From: Orbilia blumenaviensis
Lineage: Eukaryota > Ascomycota > Orbiliomycetes > Orbiliales > Orbiliaceae
Direction of reading: 5' to 3'
DNA length: 64,000 bases
Assembly (NCBI GenBank): GCA_036872755.1
Contig: JAVHNS010000004.1
Span: 1,426,001 to 1,490,000 of the forward strand
Under the pieces are notes generated by a model. That model was not told where the DNA came from, made no database searches, and saw nothing but the letters and a program-made list of their open reading frames with translations. This document shows positions 1 through 11,118 of the stretch, one piece after another; within the stretch, counting starts at the first letter, position 1; every line of letters starts with the position of its first letter. A program made the position numbers and the translations under genes.

Positions 1-61
1 GTTCGTGATGTGGAATAGTTGCAAGTGGTGACCGTATAGATACTATAGTACGCTTTTCATA

Positions 62-1993
62 TTATCCTGTACATCTTTCCGTAGGCTCTCTCCATTCTAA
101 TCCTAAAGCCTTGAATAACTTCCTCTCTTCCACATCCCATCCGATCCACTCCCCATCCTCCCTTCTCTCTCTGCTATCCACATCGTCGTCCACTCCAACA
201 TCATTTGCTTCTTCGTCTTCAGTCAATCCAATAAATTCACCTGTTTCCTTCCCGATTGGCACCCTCAATCCTGATGCCCGGTCTGTGATCCCTTCGCTAC
301 TAAACTTCCAATACCTTTCCTCCCTCACATATCTTCTTAAATCTCTTTCAAAAGTAGTTGCCCCAGACCATGATGTCAAAGTTGAGCCAGCGCATCTCGG
401 CGGCGGGAATAAGATATCAACTCTTCTATGTGGATTTGGGTTCTTCCTCTTTTTCACTATTCTATTGCCACCTGACCCTCCCATCTGTGAATCCCCTTCT
501 TCGTCCTCTTCAAGGTCTGGCTCCTGCCAAACACAAAGCACCTTTGGAATACCGTCGAAATTGTGATGGCTTCGCTTAGGCCATACCTCGCCTTCCGTGG
601 TTGCTACAAACCTTGAGGGTTCGTGGATAGTTAGTACGTGGGTAATTAGACCTTCTTTCTCCAGTAGATCTACCAATGGCACAAGCAACTCTTCCACATC
701 TCTGCTTTTGGATACTCTGGGATGCGTGATTAGTAAATCCACATCGTTGCTTAACTCCTTTCCTCTTCTGAATCCTCCTACAACGGCTGCTTCGGCGCCA
801 GGAAGCAGCTGTTGAGCATATCTTTGTACTGAGTCGCGGATGGAGATGACTTCCTCTCGTGGGATTTTGATTTCGAATTCGTCGTAGAATTTTACGCCAA
901 TTTGTTGTACTCGTGTTAATTTTGCCCAGTAGTGCTCCACCAGGTCGTCTAAATCTTTGAATCCCTGTCTGTAGAAATTCCGGGCAGAGTAGGCGCCCAC
1001 ACCCCAAATCTTGTAAAATTGCTCAAGAGTTTGATAATATCCTGAATTTGTGATTTCTTCTAGAGTTCCTAAGCGGCCTGGCGGATCTGAGTGTGTGAAT
1101 TCATACCACAACGCCGCTATTTTTTCTTCACAGCCGGGGAGAGCATGTACTTGAGAAATATGTGTTATTTTGTATGGAAATGCGGCGATAGAGGCTATTG
1201 CTGTTGAATAAGCTCTTACGCCTATTTCATCTGAGATGATTAATCTATTAAGGCGAATTTTGAAGAGTGCCTCGATGAAATCCTTATTCGGGGAATTTGC
1301 GGGGGTGGAGCGAGTGCACGAGTATTTTTGCTTCTCTACAACCCACTGAGGCAATGGCGGGAGGTCAGAAGCGATTCTTTCAGATTCTTCTTGGGAGTCG
1401 GTAGATTGTTGAGAAACAAGTTTTGGCCGCTTGAATGGCCTATGAGAAGTGTGTTCTTCTGAGTGGCCCTTATGGCGTAAATGGCGAGTTCCTGGGACGG
1501 CTTGCTGGGTAGCAGCCACAGCTCTTCGCATGATTGATTCAATGCGGGAACGTTCTTCGGCCTGTTGCTCTGCAAGGGTAGGTGGGCTTAACGAGCGTTT
1601 CCGAGATGTGAGAGGGTCTGGTGTTGGATTGTTAAATGGAGATTTGGTAGGGTATATGCCATTGTAGATTGTGAAGTCTTCGATCTTGACCTCTGCACCT
1701 TCGGTAATCGCTTTTGTGTACCATTCCATCTTTACCACTTTCAGAATCCTTGTGCCCTTTGCAGGAGTTTTGATTGTCGTAGCATCTGTAGTTTCCAAAT
1801 CTAACCATCTGAGCTCGAGGGCGGCACGTTTGGGACCCAGGAGGTCACCAACAAATATGCCAGCATCTTTTGGGGAGTTTGTGACTTTAAATTGCTTGGA
1901 TTTGAGATTCGATATGATAATTTCTCGTTGGGCATCACTAAGGCGGGTGGGAAGAACGTATATGCTTGGAAGACCTGTTGGGTCTGCCATCAT
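62..1993 (-). CDS. pol4: Family X DNA polymerase (Pol4 / Pol mu-like)
   Basis: Single-exon 643-residue protein. Family X polymerases fill short gaps in base-excision repair and non-homologous end joining in the nucleus. Residues 1-115 look like an N-terminal BRCT-type domain, followed by a Ser/Pro/Arg-rich linker (120-215). Two helix-hairpin-helix segments follow, ALPGCEEKIAALWYEF (284-299) and IWGVGAYSARNFYRQG (329-344). The palm has GGFRRGK with catalytic Asp417 and Asp419 (NDVDL), and the third metal ligand Asp526 in RVDIL. The SWSGATTFERDLRRY stretch (541-555) matches the Pol mu/TdT-type GWTGS..F.RDLRR motif better than the YFTGS of Pol beta/lambda. An acidic insert lies at about 493-505. 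Start: two adjacent ATGs (MMADP); the first is used here. It is divergent from PDS5 across a 1.16-kb promoter. Family assignment is secure; the Pol4/mu sub-type is inferred from motifs. Confidence 0.93.
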   Translation of the reverse strand: MMADPTGLPSIYVLPTRLSDAQREIIISNLKSKQFKVTNSPKDAGIFVGDLLGPKRAALELRWLDLETTDATTIKTPAKGTRILKVVKMEWYTKAITEGAEVKIEDFTIYNGIYPTKSPFNNPTPDPLTSRKRSLSPPTLAEQQAEERSRIESIMRRAVAATQQAVPGTRHLRHKGHSEEHTSHRPFKRPKLVSQQSTDSQEESERIASDLPPLPQWVVEKQKYSCTRSTPANSPNKDFIEALFKIRLNRLIISDEIGVRAYSTAIASIAAFPYKITHISQVHALPGCEEKIAALWYEFTHSDPPGRLGTLEEITNSGYYQTLEQFYKIWGVGAYSARNFYRQGFKDLDDLVEHYWAKLTRVQQIGVKFYDEFEIKIPREEVISIRDSVQRYAQQLLPGAEAAVVGGFRRGKELSNDVDLLITHPRVSKSRDVEELLVPLVDLLEKEGLITHVLTIHEPSRFVATTEGEVWPKRSHHNFDGIPKVLCVWQEPDLEEDEEGDSQMGGSGGNRIVKKRKNPNPHRRVDILFPPPRCAGSTLTSWSGATTFERDLRRYVREERYWKFSSEGITDRASGLRVPIGKETGEFIGLTEDEEANDVGVDDDVDSRERREDGEWIGWDVEERKLFKALGLEWREPTERCTG

Positions 1994-3153
1994 GCATATG
2001 AACTTTACGACTTGCAGAAGGGTGGCTTTGCATATCCGTTTGATAGATTAGAAGGTTGGGGAAGCAGGCGATGACCTTCTTGCTGTTTCTGAGGGATGAC
2101 AGCTTAGGTTGCTTATAGAAAGTCAGGATAGCGAGGAAACGATACCCTGCGGTCGATTTGACGTTGAGAAGAGACGTTAATCAATAGTTGTAGCCGGGTT
2201 GTGCAGTTGTGGAAGTCGGAGACGGCACAATGTTGGAAGCCGTCTGCACAGAATGCGTTGGTTGACGTAAATACTTGCCGGAAGAGGGAATAATAACGTT
2301 ACCTGCGACAGGAATTTCTAGAATAGGAAATTACGACAATTAACTAACTACCTGAAGTAGTGACACCAATCTAACCCAGATTGATAAGATCCGGACGAGA
2401 TAACCACGACATTCCTGAGAGCTGAAAGAGCTAGTTTCGGACTATGCCATGTTGCAAGCTGATATTCAGTGTCATAGTGCTAGTGGCACGCACGCACATG
2501 CAAGGAGTTATACTGTGCAGTTGTAAGATCTAACGCGACATGCTCGATCATGTTGTCAATTGGAACGCTCTTTCATCCTACGAAGGCGGATATATGCTTT
2601 TGTATGGTACTGCCAGCTGCTTCACCTATCCACCTTCTCTTAATATCTGATATAGGTATTTTTTCTGCTATCTGATTGTGTTTATTTATCACGGCAAGAG
2701 ACCTTCCAGCTAACATGAAGTTCTTTCGTTCAGTATTTTGCGTGTGAAGAGAAGGTGTGGGATATTTTGTGTTGGTGCCTTTGCTGGGAAACGCGACACA
2801 CCAAATCCACCCGAACGTGATATACCAGCATCCAACCTCCCTCCATCTCCCTCTCATCTCCACCCTTCGACCACCCCCTCCCTCTCTCTCTCTGGGTGAT
2901 ACCTAGCCTCCATTCACCTCCGACCTATTGGCTCAGGCTATATCACTACTCCAGAATTGTCGGCATCTGAATTTTCCCGTAGCGACTCTAAGCTCCCGCT
3001 TCTTCTGCCTGACATCGATTCGATTGTTTCATACTTATTCACTACCTTCTCAGACGAAAGTAACGCGAATCCCCGCGTAAAACCACAACTTGGTCTCAAC
3101 AGCCCCTCGTAAATTGTCCTCGATACCTTGATCTTACATAACCTACCTTCACA
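1994..3153. promoter_or_regulatory. Divergent promoter of pol4 and pds5 with ACGCG motifs
   Basis: This 1.16-kb gene-free stretch lies between two divergent start codons. ACGCGA hexamers occur at 2533, 2791 and 3063, and CGCGT at 3074. These match the ACGCGN core bound by MBF-type (Mbp1/Swi6, Res) G1/S factors in fungi. A CT-rich tract at 2840-2892 lies upstream of pds5. No convincing gene was seen inside. G1/S control is inference from motif counts only. Confidence 0.5.
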
Positions 3154-6100
3154 ATGGCCAGGGGAGCGGCGTCCCAGCCCTCCAGCGCCTCTCTCCAGTT
3201 CAAGGAGCCGATCTCCTGGAAAACAGGAAAGCCGATTGCTGTCCCCCAATTGGTGAAGCGCCTCAAAACATTGCACTCGGAATTACGATCTCTCGCCGAT
3301 GAGCCAGAGGTGGATCTCCCTTCTGTCGACCAGGTTGCCAAAGATCTCGCTGCAACGGGTCTCCTTCATCACAAAGATGAGTCCATAAAGGCGTTCTTAG
3401 CTTGCTGTCTGGCCGACATCCTCTATCTTTATGCGCCGGATGCGCCATATACTGCGAATCAATTGAGGGTACACTTTCTTATCTATAGCTACATCTGGAA
3501 AGGGTACCCTGGCTAAAACTAAAGAATCTTTGCATAGGAAATATTTGACCTCTTCATCAAAACGTTGAAAGGACTTGAAGACTCTGAAAGTTCCTTTTAC
3601 CAAGAGTACCTATATCTACTCGACAGGCTCCACGAGACCCAATCAATCGTTCTCATAACGGATCTCCCTGGGTCGGATGCCCTGATCACCAACCTTTTCA
3701 CTACCCTTTTCGACCTTTCAGCGAACGAGGGCGAAAAGAATGTGGAATACAAGATGACAGATCTCCTGGAGCAGGTTGTAGAGGAGGTCAACACTCTTCC
3801 CACGGAAGTTATCGACGTCTTACTGGCGCAAATGATGCGAGCATCACCGACAACAGCCGAAAGTACTGGGAAGAAGAAAGGACTTGGTGACAAGAAGGCA
3901 AAGGACCAAACGACTCTCCTCGGAGCCCGACAGTATCCTCCAGCATACAACATGGCCAAAACAATATGTGCCAATTGTGTGGACAAAATGTCTCGACATA
4001 TTTGCCAGTACTTCACGGATGTCATTATGGATGCTTCCCCGGCTTCGCGACGAGGCGAGTCACCTGACGGAGACCCGGCGGATACCTTGAATGACGACCT
4101 CAAGGAAATCGAGAAGGCACACAATTTGATGTTAGAATTGTACCTTGCTGTGCCAGAGGTGCTCTCGAACGTCCTTCCCTTGCTGGAAACCGAAATGGCT
4201 TCTGAGACGGCGGACCTCCGAGTCCAGGCTACCGGTACAGTCGGTATGATGGCTACGACAGGGTCGCTTCCACAGTCTTATCCTCAAACCTGGAAAACAT
4301 GGCTAGGAAGAGCAAACGACAAATCTGTCGCTGTTCGAGTACAATGGGTGGAAGCAGCTGTCGAAATCTTAAAGGCCCGAACCGATGTGACCCAGATACT
4401 CCAAAAGGAAATCAAAATCAAGTTGTTCGATGCTGATGAGAGAGTTCGAGTAGCCGCTGTTAAGAAGATAGGCGAACTCGATTGGGAATCGGCAACAAAC
4501 AAGCTTGTGAGCAGGGATTTTGAGGAGAATATCCTGGAAACGTTGGCCCAACGTATCAAGGACAAGAAATTGGCGGTCAGGGAGGCAGCAATCGGTGTCC
4601 TAAGCCGTCTATGGGCGGATGCATACCCACAGATATCTCTGAACAACAAGGTGGTCATCCGGGAGCTCGATTTCATTCCTTCCAGCTTGCTCGACGTCAT
4701 CTACGTCAACGACAAGGAAACAAACGTCATCCTCGACAATGCTTTATACGAGTACCTATTACCAATTGGAGATTATACTGGCAAGAAGGACAGCAAAGCG
4801 AAGAAGGCCAAGGGCAAAGAAAGCCAGGTTGCAACACAGCAGGCTTCACAGGCTGGGACACAGACTGCGACACAAGCCGACTCGCCTGAAGAGGAAATGT
4901 CTGATGATGAGATCCGAACCCGAAGGATGATGGTTCTACTGCGATGCATGACTGATTCAACCGAAAAGTTTGATGGATATAATGACTTCGACACGCAGGA
5001 AGAAGCTAATTTACAAGGGAAAACGACACAGGAGGTTGCTCATGACCGAAGTAGGAATTCCGTGCAGGATCAACAACGAAAGGAAGCCCGAAAGAAGCTT
5101 AATGCTCGTGCCCGAAAGGCGTTTTTCACGATCCCAAAGAACCAACAGACATACGCAAAGGCAATGACAGCGTTTTTGGACGCGTGCGAAGCTTACAATG
5201 GCGGGGTGATGGTAGATGATGAAGAGGATATCCGTAGAAGGGTGGACAATACTATTGCATATCTTTCGAAGCTCCTCCCCGATGCCGCTCGAGCGACTGT
5301 GGACCTCGTCCATTTTGCAAAATTACACGACCGCCGGTGCTATGAGCAAATTCGACGATGCTATTCCCCCGATAGTGATTACGAGACTGTCGCAAATTCT
5401 ATCTTTGAAGCAAAGAAGCGAATTTCAAATAACACAAAACTTGGGTCTATCGCCACTGCTTCCCTTGTCGAGACAATCACGCCCCTTCTTTACCGCACCT
5501 CCCTCCTCATCTATAACAAATCTCACATCGCCCATATGATTCGCTTCTCCACTGACGAAGACTCATCTTTTGGAACCTCCCTCAATCTTGTCGCCCATGA
5601 GGTTCTTAGAGAGATGTCACAGAGCAACCCTGGTGTCTTTGGAGCGCACATAAAGACACTCTGCGACCTCATTGTAGACAAGGCACCGATTGCGCCCCGG
5701 AATAAAGGCCGGGCATCGGCTCGTGAAAACGCGGAAATTGACCTGGAGGGACTCAACATGGAAGATACGATCAAGGCGTGCTCTGGATTCGCTAAGCAAT
5801 ACCCCAAGGAACTTCCACATGATAAGAAATTAATGGAGGCCCTCGTCAGCTTTTCACTCTACGGTACTTCTCCGATTGCAGCAAAACATGCCGTTGCAAT
5901 AATCATGCGTACATCTTCTCGCAAGGATATGTATGCTTCTGATTTGATTAAAAAGATTTTGAAGGAGTGGGAATATGGTAGCGAGTTTTATCTAGCCCGC
6001 CTTGCTACGTTGTCCCAAATAGTTTTGTTTGCCTGCCAGGAAGCAGAATCCGACCCTGATAACATCAATAGAATCAGAGATATCGCGATTAAGGAGGTTC

Positions 6101-7987
6101 TGCTGCGGCCACCTGAGGGTGGTGCTGTTGTTAGCGAGGAAGACGACGATGATGAGGATTCGGACAGACAACCGGTTCCAAGCGAGGCTTGCCAAGCCAA
6201 GTTACTTGCGCTGAAGATCTTGATAAACCACCTACGTGCCCACGGATCGGATGAAGGAGCGGAAGGCGACAGCGCACGGAAGGTTCTTGCGGAGCCGGTT
6301 TATAAACTACTGAACGCGTTATTAGCTAACAATGGCGAGTTGTCGAAGAAAGGGGATACTCCAAAGGACGACAGACAAACACTATACTGGGCCGGCGCAA
6401 ATGCATTCATCAAATTAGCGAGAATACATGGCTACGAGATCTTGATTTCGCCGGGTGTTTTCAATCGAATTTCTTTGGTTGCGCAGTATAATACGCAAGC
6501 TGTACGAAAGCGATTTGTCGACAAAGTTAAGAAACATCTTGCGGCGTCTACACTCCCGGCGAGATATTACACCTGTCTTTTCCTCCTTGCCGATGAGAAA
6601 CAGAGAGATATCAAAGAGGAGGCTTCTAGTTGGCTGAAAGCTCGGGCGAAGCATCATCGCGAAATGAAGAACACGAGCATGGAGACCACGTTTGCAAGAG
6701 TATTGAGTTTACTGGCGCATCACCCTGATTTTGATAAGGAGGATGAGGATGTATTGAAGCAATTCGCTGGCTACGTGTTGTTTTACCTTGAATGTGTGGT
6801 TGTTGAGGAGAATCTCAGTTTGGTTTACTATGTCGCGCAGAGGATGAAGAGCGTGGTTGATGGGATTATGCCGGATTGTAGTGAGGTAAGACCGCACCCA
6901 AGGTATCGCCGTGATGGGTGATGTATCATGCTAATACGGCCGTGGATAGAATCTATACACACTCTCGGATTTGGCACAAATAGTTATCCGCAAGTATGAG
7001 GATGTGAAGGGGTGGGCTTTGCAGACATGGCCAGGCACACTACGACTGCCGATGGGGTTGTTCAAGGGGTTCAAAGATAATGTGACTAGTAATGAAGTTG
7101 CAAGGAAACATTATCTTCCCGATGGATTTGAGAGTGTGGTGGATAGCATATTCAAGAAGCCGAGTAATAGGAAGGTGTGTTGCGATTTCATGCCCGACGT
7201 TTAATATATGAGATCGAGATACTGATGAGCTACTAAACAGAGAAAATCTGATGCCTTCGGTGCAGCTACTCCTGCCAAGAAGCGATCACGAACGACTACT
7301 ACGACGCCCGGCGCCAGTACGGCTAAGAAGGCAAAGGGCGCGGCTCGACCAAGCACTAGCAAGAAGAAGAAGAGAGGTAGTGATGATGAAGATGGTTTTG
7401 CATCACCCGGTAGAAGTGTCGAGCGGAGAAAGAGTGGAAGGATTACGAGCTTTGTGGCTGGGAAATATGCTGAGAGTGATGAGGATGAAGATGATGAGAG
7501 CGGAGATGAGAAAATGGAATGGGAGAAGTCTGCTGATAAGGCGGCTGACGAGGATAGTGATCAAGAGCAACCGAGGAAATCGAACGGAGTTAGTAAACCA
7601 AAGTTTCAAGCTACACCGAAATCTACTATAAAAGTAGCGACGAGGGGCAAGGCGAAGGCGGATGTTGAGGTGGAGGAGAGCGAGGAAGAAGTTAGCGAAG
7701 AGGAAGAGGAGGAAGAGGAAAATGACGCTGAAGAGGAGGAGGAGGAAGAAGAGGAAGAGGAAGAAAACGAGCCTTCACCGCCACCGCCAGTCAAACGAGG
7801 GGGGCGGAAGCAAGCGGTCCCGGCGAAGAAGGCGGCTCCTAAGAAAGAAAACGTAGTAGCTAAGAAGGCTGCTTCTCCATCGTCAGGCGCGAGAGGAACC
7901 AGGGCATCGGCTCGCACACGTGGAAAGACCAACGGCAAGGCGGTTATCAGCCAGATGCATATCGATGATGAAGACGATGATGAATAA
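3154..7987 (+). CDS. pds5: Sister chromatid cohesion protein PDS5 (four exons)
   Basis: Predicted 1544-residue cohesin-associated regulator. In the family, PDS5 binds the kleisin subunit and controls cohesin loading, acetylation and release on chromatin. Exons by phase and splice sites: 3154-3468, 3538-6885, 6950-7174 and 7241-7987, all joined at codon boundaries. The first join restores a typical PDS5 segment, APDAPYTANQLR followed by EIFDLFIKTLKGLE. The body is a long alpha-helical HEAT-type solenoid (about 1-1270). A Lys/Gln/Thr-rich insertion with an SPEEEMSDDE end lies near residues 520-560. The last exon is disordered: Lys-rich, then an almost pure Glu run (about nt 7675-7770), then an AT-hook-like KRGGRKQ, and an acidic end. 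This basic/acidic tail is usual for fungal PDS5. It may be S-phase regulated (ACGCG motifs upstream). Identification is from family motifs and architecture. Confidence 0.92.
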
Positions 7988-8308
7988 ACGCATGCCTCTT
8001 ATGTATGATTTCGGGAGGCATATTCTTAAGGTTCTTCGAATGTGAGGTTTGTCATACTTGCTTTTATACACTTTCTTCTTGTACATCAGATTATCGATAC
8101 TGGGCGATGCGTTTTCCTTTTTTTTCACAAGGGCATTGAAATGGGGTATGCTATTCTGAATACCCTGAGGTTTGATTTTTACTCTTTCTGCCACTTCCTT
8201 TCCCCTTTCTCAATATTCTACTAATGGGTGTTACACTAAGCCTTCATCCTCCTTCATGATAGCAAAATCAAACTGTTCGGGCAAATACTTTACGGACGGT
8301 TTTATGGC

Positions 8309-8330
8309 TTTTTTTTTTTTTTTTTTTTTT
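8309..8330. repeat. Poly(T) tract, 22 nt
   Basis: Uninterrupted T homopolymer about 320 bp past the pds5 stop. Similar long A/T runs recur across the intergenic DNA of the window (11970, 18688, 19459, 19790, 25722, 61524). Confidence 0.9.
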
Positions 8331-9145
8331 CTTGCGGGGGTTCCAGCTTCCTTTTATTTCCTTTTACTTCACCCTCCCTGGCTGTGTATTTCTAAATTAA
8401 CTGGCATGGCATAGTGATAACCTTTCGAATTAATGAATATTTACATCTCCATCTAAAACGTTTCCCTCCAAACCTAACGAATGCAACATTGTAAAGAAGA
8501 AAAAAAAGCATTAAGCTAAAAAAGACGTTCTTACCTCGCCTGCAGCAATCCGAATTCGCGAATTTCAGCGAACTCATCATGGTGTGTTCTTCGGATAGAC
8601 AATCTGATAACGGCGATTTGTCGCGCCAAGCACGTTACAAAATACCACACACTCACCTCGCTTCGACAGCACAGGCATTGTCCTGCGACTACCATAACAA
8701 GCCCTTAGCGTGATTTTTGCGTGGTAAAACACCATCTATACATCATATCATCTAATTCAAAATTCTATGGCTATTCCATCTCCTCCACAGAGGTGGTAAT
8801 CATATCGTAATTAGATTTATTTCTAACAATGCCGTTTTCACATGGGGCGAGACCCACCTTTTTATGTTCTGGTTGGGGGTCGGTTCAAGTCGCCTTTATA
8901 GCTGCTATTCATACCACGCCGGGAAAAGGCTCCAGAGATACCCAAACCTACTCGTACGTCTTTGCTGTTCGTATTCGCACGAGTTTGCAAGGTTACGCGG
9001 AATAGCTGGGATGCTATAGAGGTGGTTTTAAGAGTACCCTGGGAATGGAAAATACGACCGGTGGCTTGCAGTATGCGTTTGGGGAGTCGTAAACGAATGT
9101 GCATGTGGAGTAGATGCATATGGAGGTGAAGGGGGGAGGGGAAGG

Positions 9146-9153
9146 TATATAAA
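9146..9153 (+). promoter_or_regulatory. TATA box of the secreted repeat protein gene
   Basis: TATATAAA lies about 265 bp before the start codon and is followed by a CT-rich tract (9190-9250). That is a typical core-promoter layout for a highly expressed fungal gene. Confidence 0.55.
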
Positions 9154-9418
9154 GCGATGCCTGGGTCATGGGGATCTCCGATGGTGGTTTCTCTCCCTCC
9201 TCTTCTTCTTCCTTCTTTCTCTCTTTTTCTGGGTTGGTTAGGTCTCTCTGACTTCGTATCTTCCTGCTGTAGTGGCATAGTACCTTCGTTTTAGATCCTT
9301 TGACGGACGTTCATTCTTTTGGGAGATTTGGATTATTGACGCTCTCTTTTTTTATATCCTCTCTTTTTTTCCTATATACATTTTTTGTTTTTGATATAAC
9401 TACCTATATTTGATCAAG

Positions 9419-11118
9419 ATGAAGGTTCTTACTCCGTTTATCTCACTGCTGGCTCTCAGGTAAATAAACCCACCCAAATAAAAGTATCTTATATCTTATA
9501 TATAAAGACCTTCAAAAGAAACCAATCTCTAACCATCATCTTGTTTTTTTTTTCTTTTCTTTAACAAAACAGCGCCGGCGCCAACGCCCTCGCCGCCCCA
9601 CAAGAAGAAAAAGCAGCCTCATCAGCAGCAGACGAAAAGGCCATCAACGACGCCAAAGTCCAAACCAAATTCATCACCGCTCTGAAAACCAAAACCCGCG
9701 AAGGCGCAACCGTGACCGAAAACAAGACAGTAACAAAACAAGCCACGATCAGAATCGTTCAAACCCTTCCGGCACCTATAGCCAAAGCCCCCTCTAAATC
9801 TTCCTCTAAATCTTCCTCTTCCGCTGCCGCTCCAAGACCATCCATGTCAAACCCTAACGCGAGGGGGAAGGAAAAAGAACCACCGGTAAAAACTAGATGG
9901 GTTAATAAAACAAATAATAGATATGTTACCAGAACGAAGTATGTGACGTCGACGAAGTATGCTACTGCTACTGCTACTGCTACTGCTACTTCTACCGCTA
10001 TCTCCACCTCTGTTAAGGAGGTCACGAGCACCAATACCAAGGAGGTTACGGAGACGAAATACGTAACTGATACTAAGGTCGTTACGGAGACCAAAACCGA
10101 GACCAAGACGGAGACGGTTACTGAGACCGAGGGTAAACTTGGCGGGGTTAAGCCACTGCCTACCCAGGAACAGGAGGAGGAGAAAGAGGAGGAACCGCCA
10201 AAGTTTAAGATCGCGACTGCTCCAAATCCGACGGAGGAGGAGAAGACGCCTGTTACTGCTGCGCCGGAGGCGGAGAAGAAGGAAGATGGGGAAGGTGAGG
10301 AGAAGAAGGAGGAGGAGCCAAAGTTTAAGATTGCGACTGCTCCGAACCCGACGGAGGAGGAGAAGACGTCTGTTACTGCTGCTTCGGAGGCTGAGAAGAA
10401 GGAAGGCGGTGAGGGTGAAGAGAAGAAAGAAGGTGGAGAAGGGGAGGAGAAGGAGGAAGAACCGCCAAAGTTTAAGATCGCGACTGCTCCGAACCCGACG
10501 GAGGAGGAGAAGACGTCTGTTACTCCTGCGCCGGAGGAGAAGAAGGAAGGTGGGGAGGGTGGAGAGCAGAAGGAGCCTGGGGAAGGTGAAGCAAAGGATC
10601 AGTTGTTTAAGATCCAGACTGTCCCTAACCCTACAGAGGGGGAGACCGCTCAGACTTCCGCCCCTGATGCCGATGTGAAGGCTGAGGGAGATGAGAAGAA
10701 AGATGATGGTGAGGCAAAGGATACACCAGGAAAGGAGCCAGAGGTGAAGCCAGCAGAAAAGCCAGAAGAGAAAGATGATGGTGAATCGAAGGATACACCA
10801 GCCAAGGAACCAGAGGTGAAGCCAGCAGAAAAGCCAGAAGAAGAGAAGTCGGAAGAAAAGACAGAGGAAAAGACAGAGGAAAAGTCTGAAGAGAAATCTG
10901 AAGATAAGCCAGAGGAGAAGTCTGAGGAGAAATCCGAAGATAAACCAGAAGAGAAGACGGAGGAGAAATCTGAAGATAAGCCAGAAGAGAAATCTGAAGA
11001 CAAGCCCGAAGAAAAGACTGAAGATAAGCCAGAAGAAAAGACTGAGGAGGGGACCGAGGAGAAGACTGAAGAGAAGACCGGTGACGATGCTTCTGTTGTC
11101 GTCCCCGTCGATATGTAA
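9419..11118 (+). CDS. Secreted, repeat-rich, intrinsically disordered acidic protein
   Basis: Two exons, 9419-9459 and 9573-11118, give 528 residues. The intron (GTAAAT...AACAG) splits codon 14 inside a signal peptide: MKVLTPFISLLALS joins AGANALA, with likely cleavage before AP. The mature protein is low complexity. A Ser/Lys/Pro part (about 60-110) is followed by a Thr/Val/Lys-rich stretch with TKYVT and VTET units (about 123-203). Then come four copies of an FKIATAPNPTEEEKT unit (from about residues 224, 264, 313 and 358, the last degenerate) separated by Glu/Lys/Gly spacers. A Lys-Pro-Glu tail with many EEKSEDKPEEKTEE units ends the protein. No catalytic domain, transmembrane segment or GPI-type tail is visible. 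A cell-wall or extracellular-matrix role is possible, but no function is recognised. Repeat-length variation between strains is expected. Confidence 0.85.
10201..10650 (+). repeat. Tandem in-frame coding repeats (FKIATAPNPTEEEKT units)
   Basis: Near-identical copies start at 10201, 10321 and 10468, with a diverged copy near 10603. Spacings are about 120, 147 and 135 nt, all multiples of three, so copy changes keep the frame open. Confidence 0.85.
10848..11080 (+). repeat. Short in-frame Glu/Lys/Asp/Pro coding repeats
   Basis: A purine-rich microsatellite-like stretch encodes serial EEKSEDKPEEK-type units at the C-terminus of the secreted protein. Confidence 0.8.

Larger units (their letters stand above)
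7988..9418. other. Intergenic, pds5 3' side and promoter of the next gene
   Basis: No gene was recognised. It holds a 22-nt T tract (8309-8330), AT-rich sequence, one GATA-type ATCTGATAA (8602-8610), and the TATA box and CT-rich tract of the secreted-protein gene at its right end. Confidence 0.6.

Noticed and set aside
1994..8000. Reading pol4, pds5 and ligase as a DNA-repair gene cluster
   Set aside because: The ligase lies more than 25 kb from the other two with unrelated genes between. Neighbouring housekeeping genes in fungi need not be functionally linked.
8870..8905. GGTTCAAGTCGCC, similar to a tRNA B box
   Set aside because: No A box or acceptor stem upstream.
10650..11003. 117-codon frame antisense to the secreted repeat protein (Ser/Phe repeats)
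   Set aside because: Shadow of the Glu/Lys coding repeats on the other strand.
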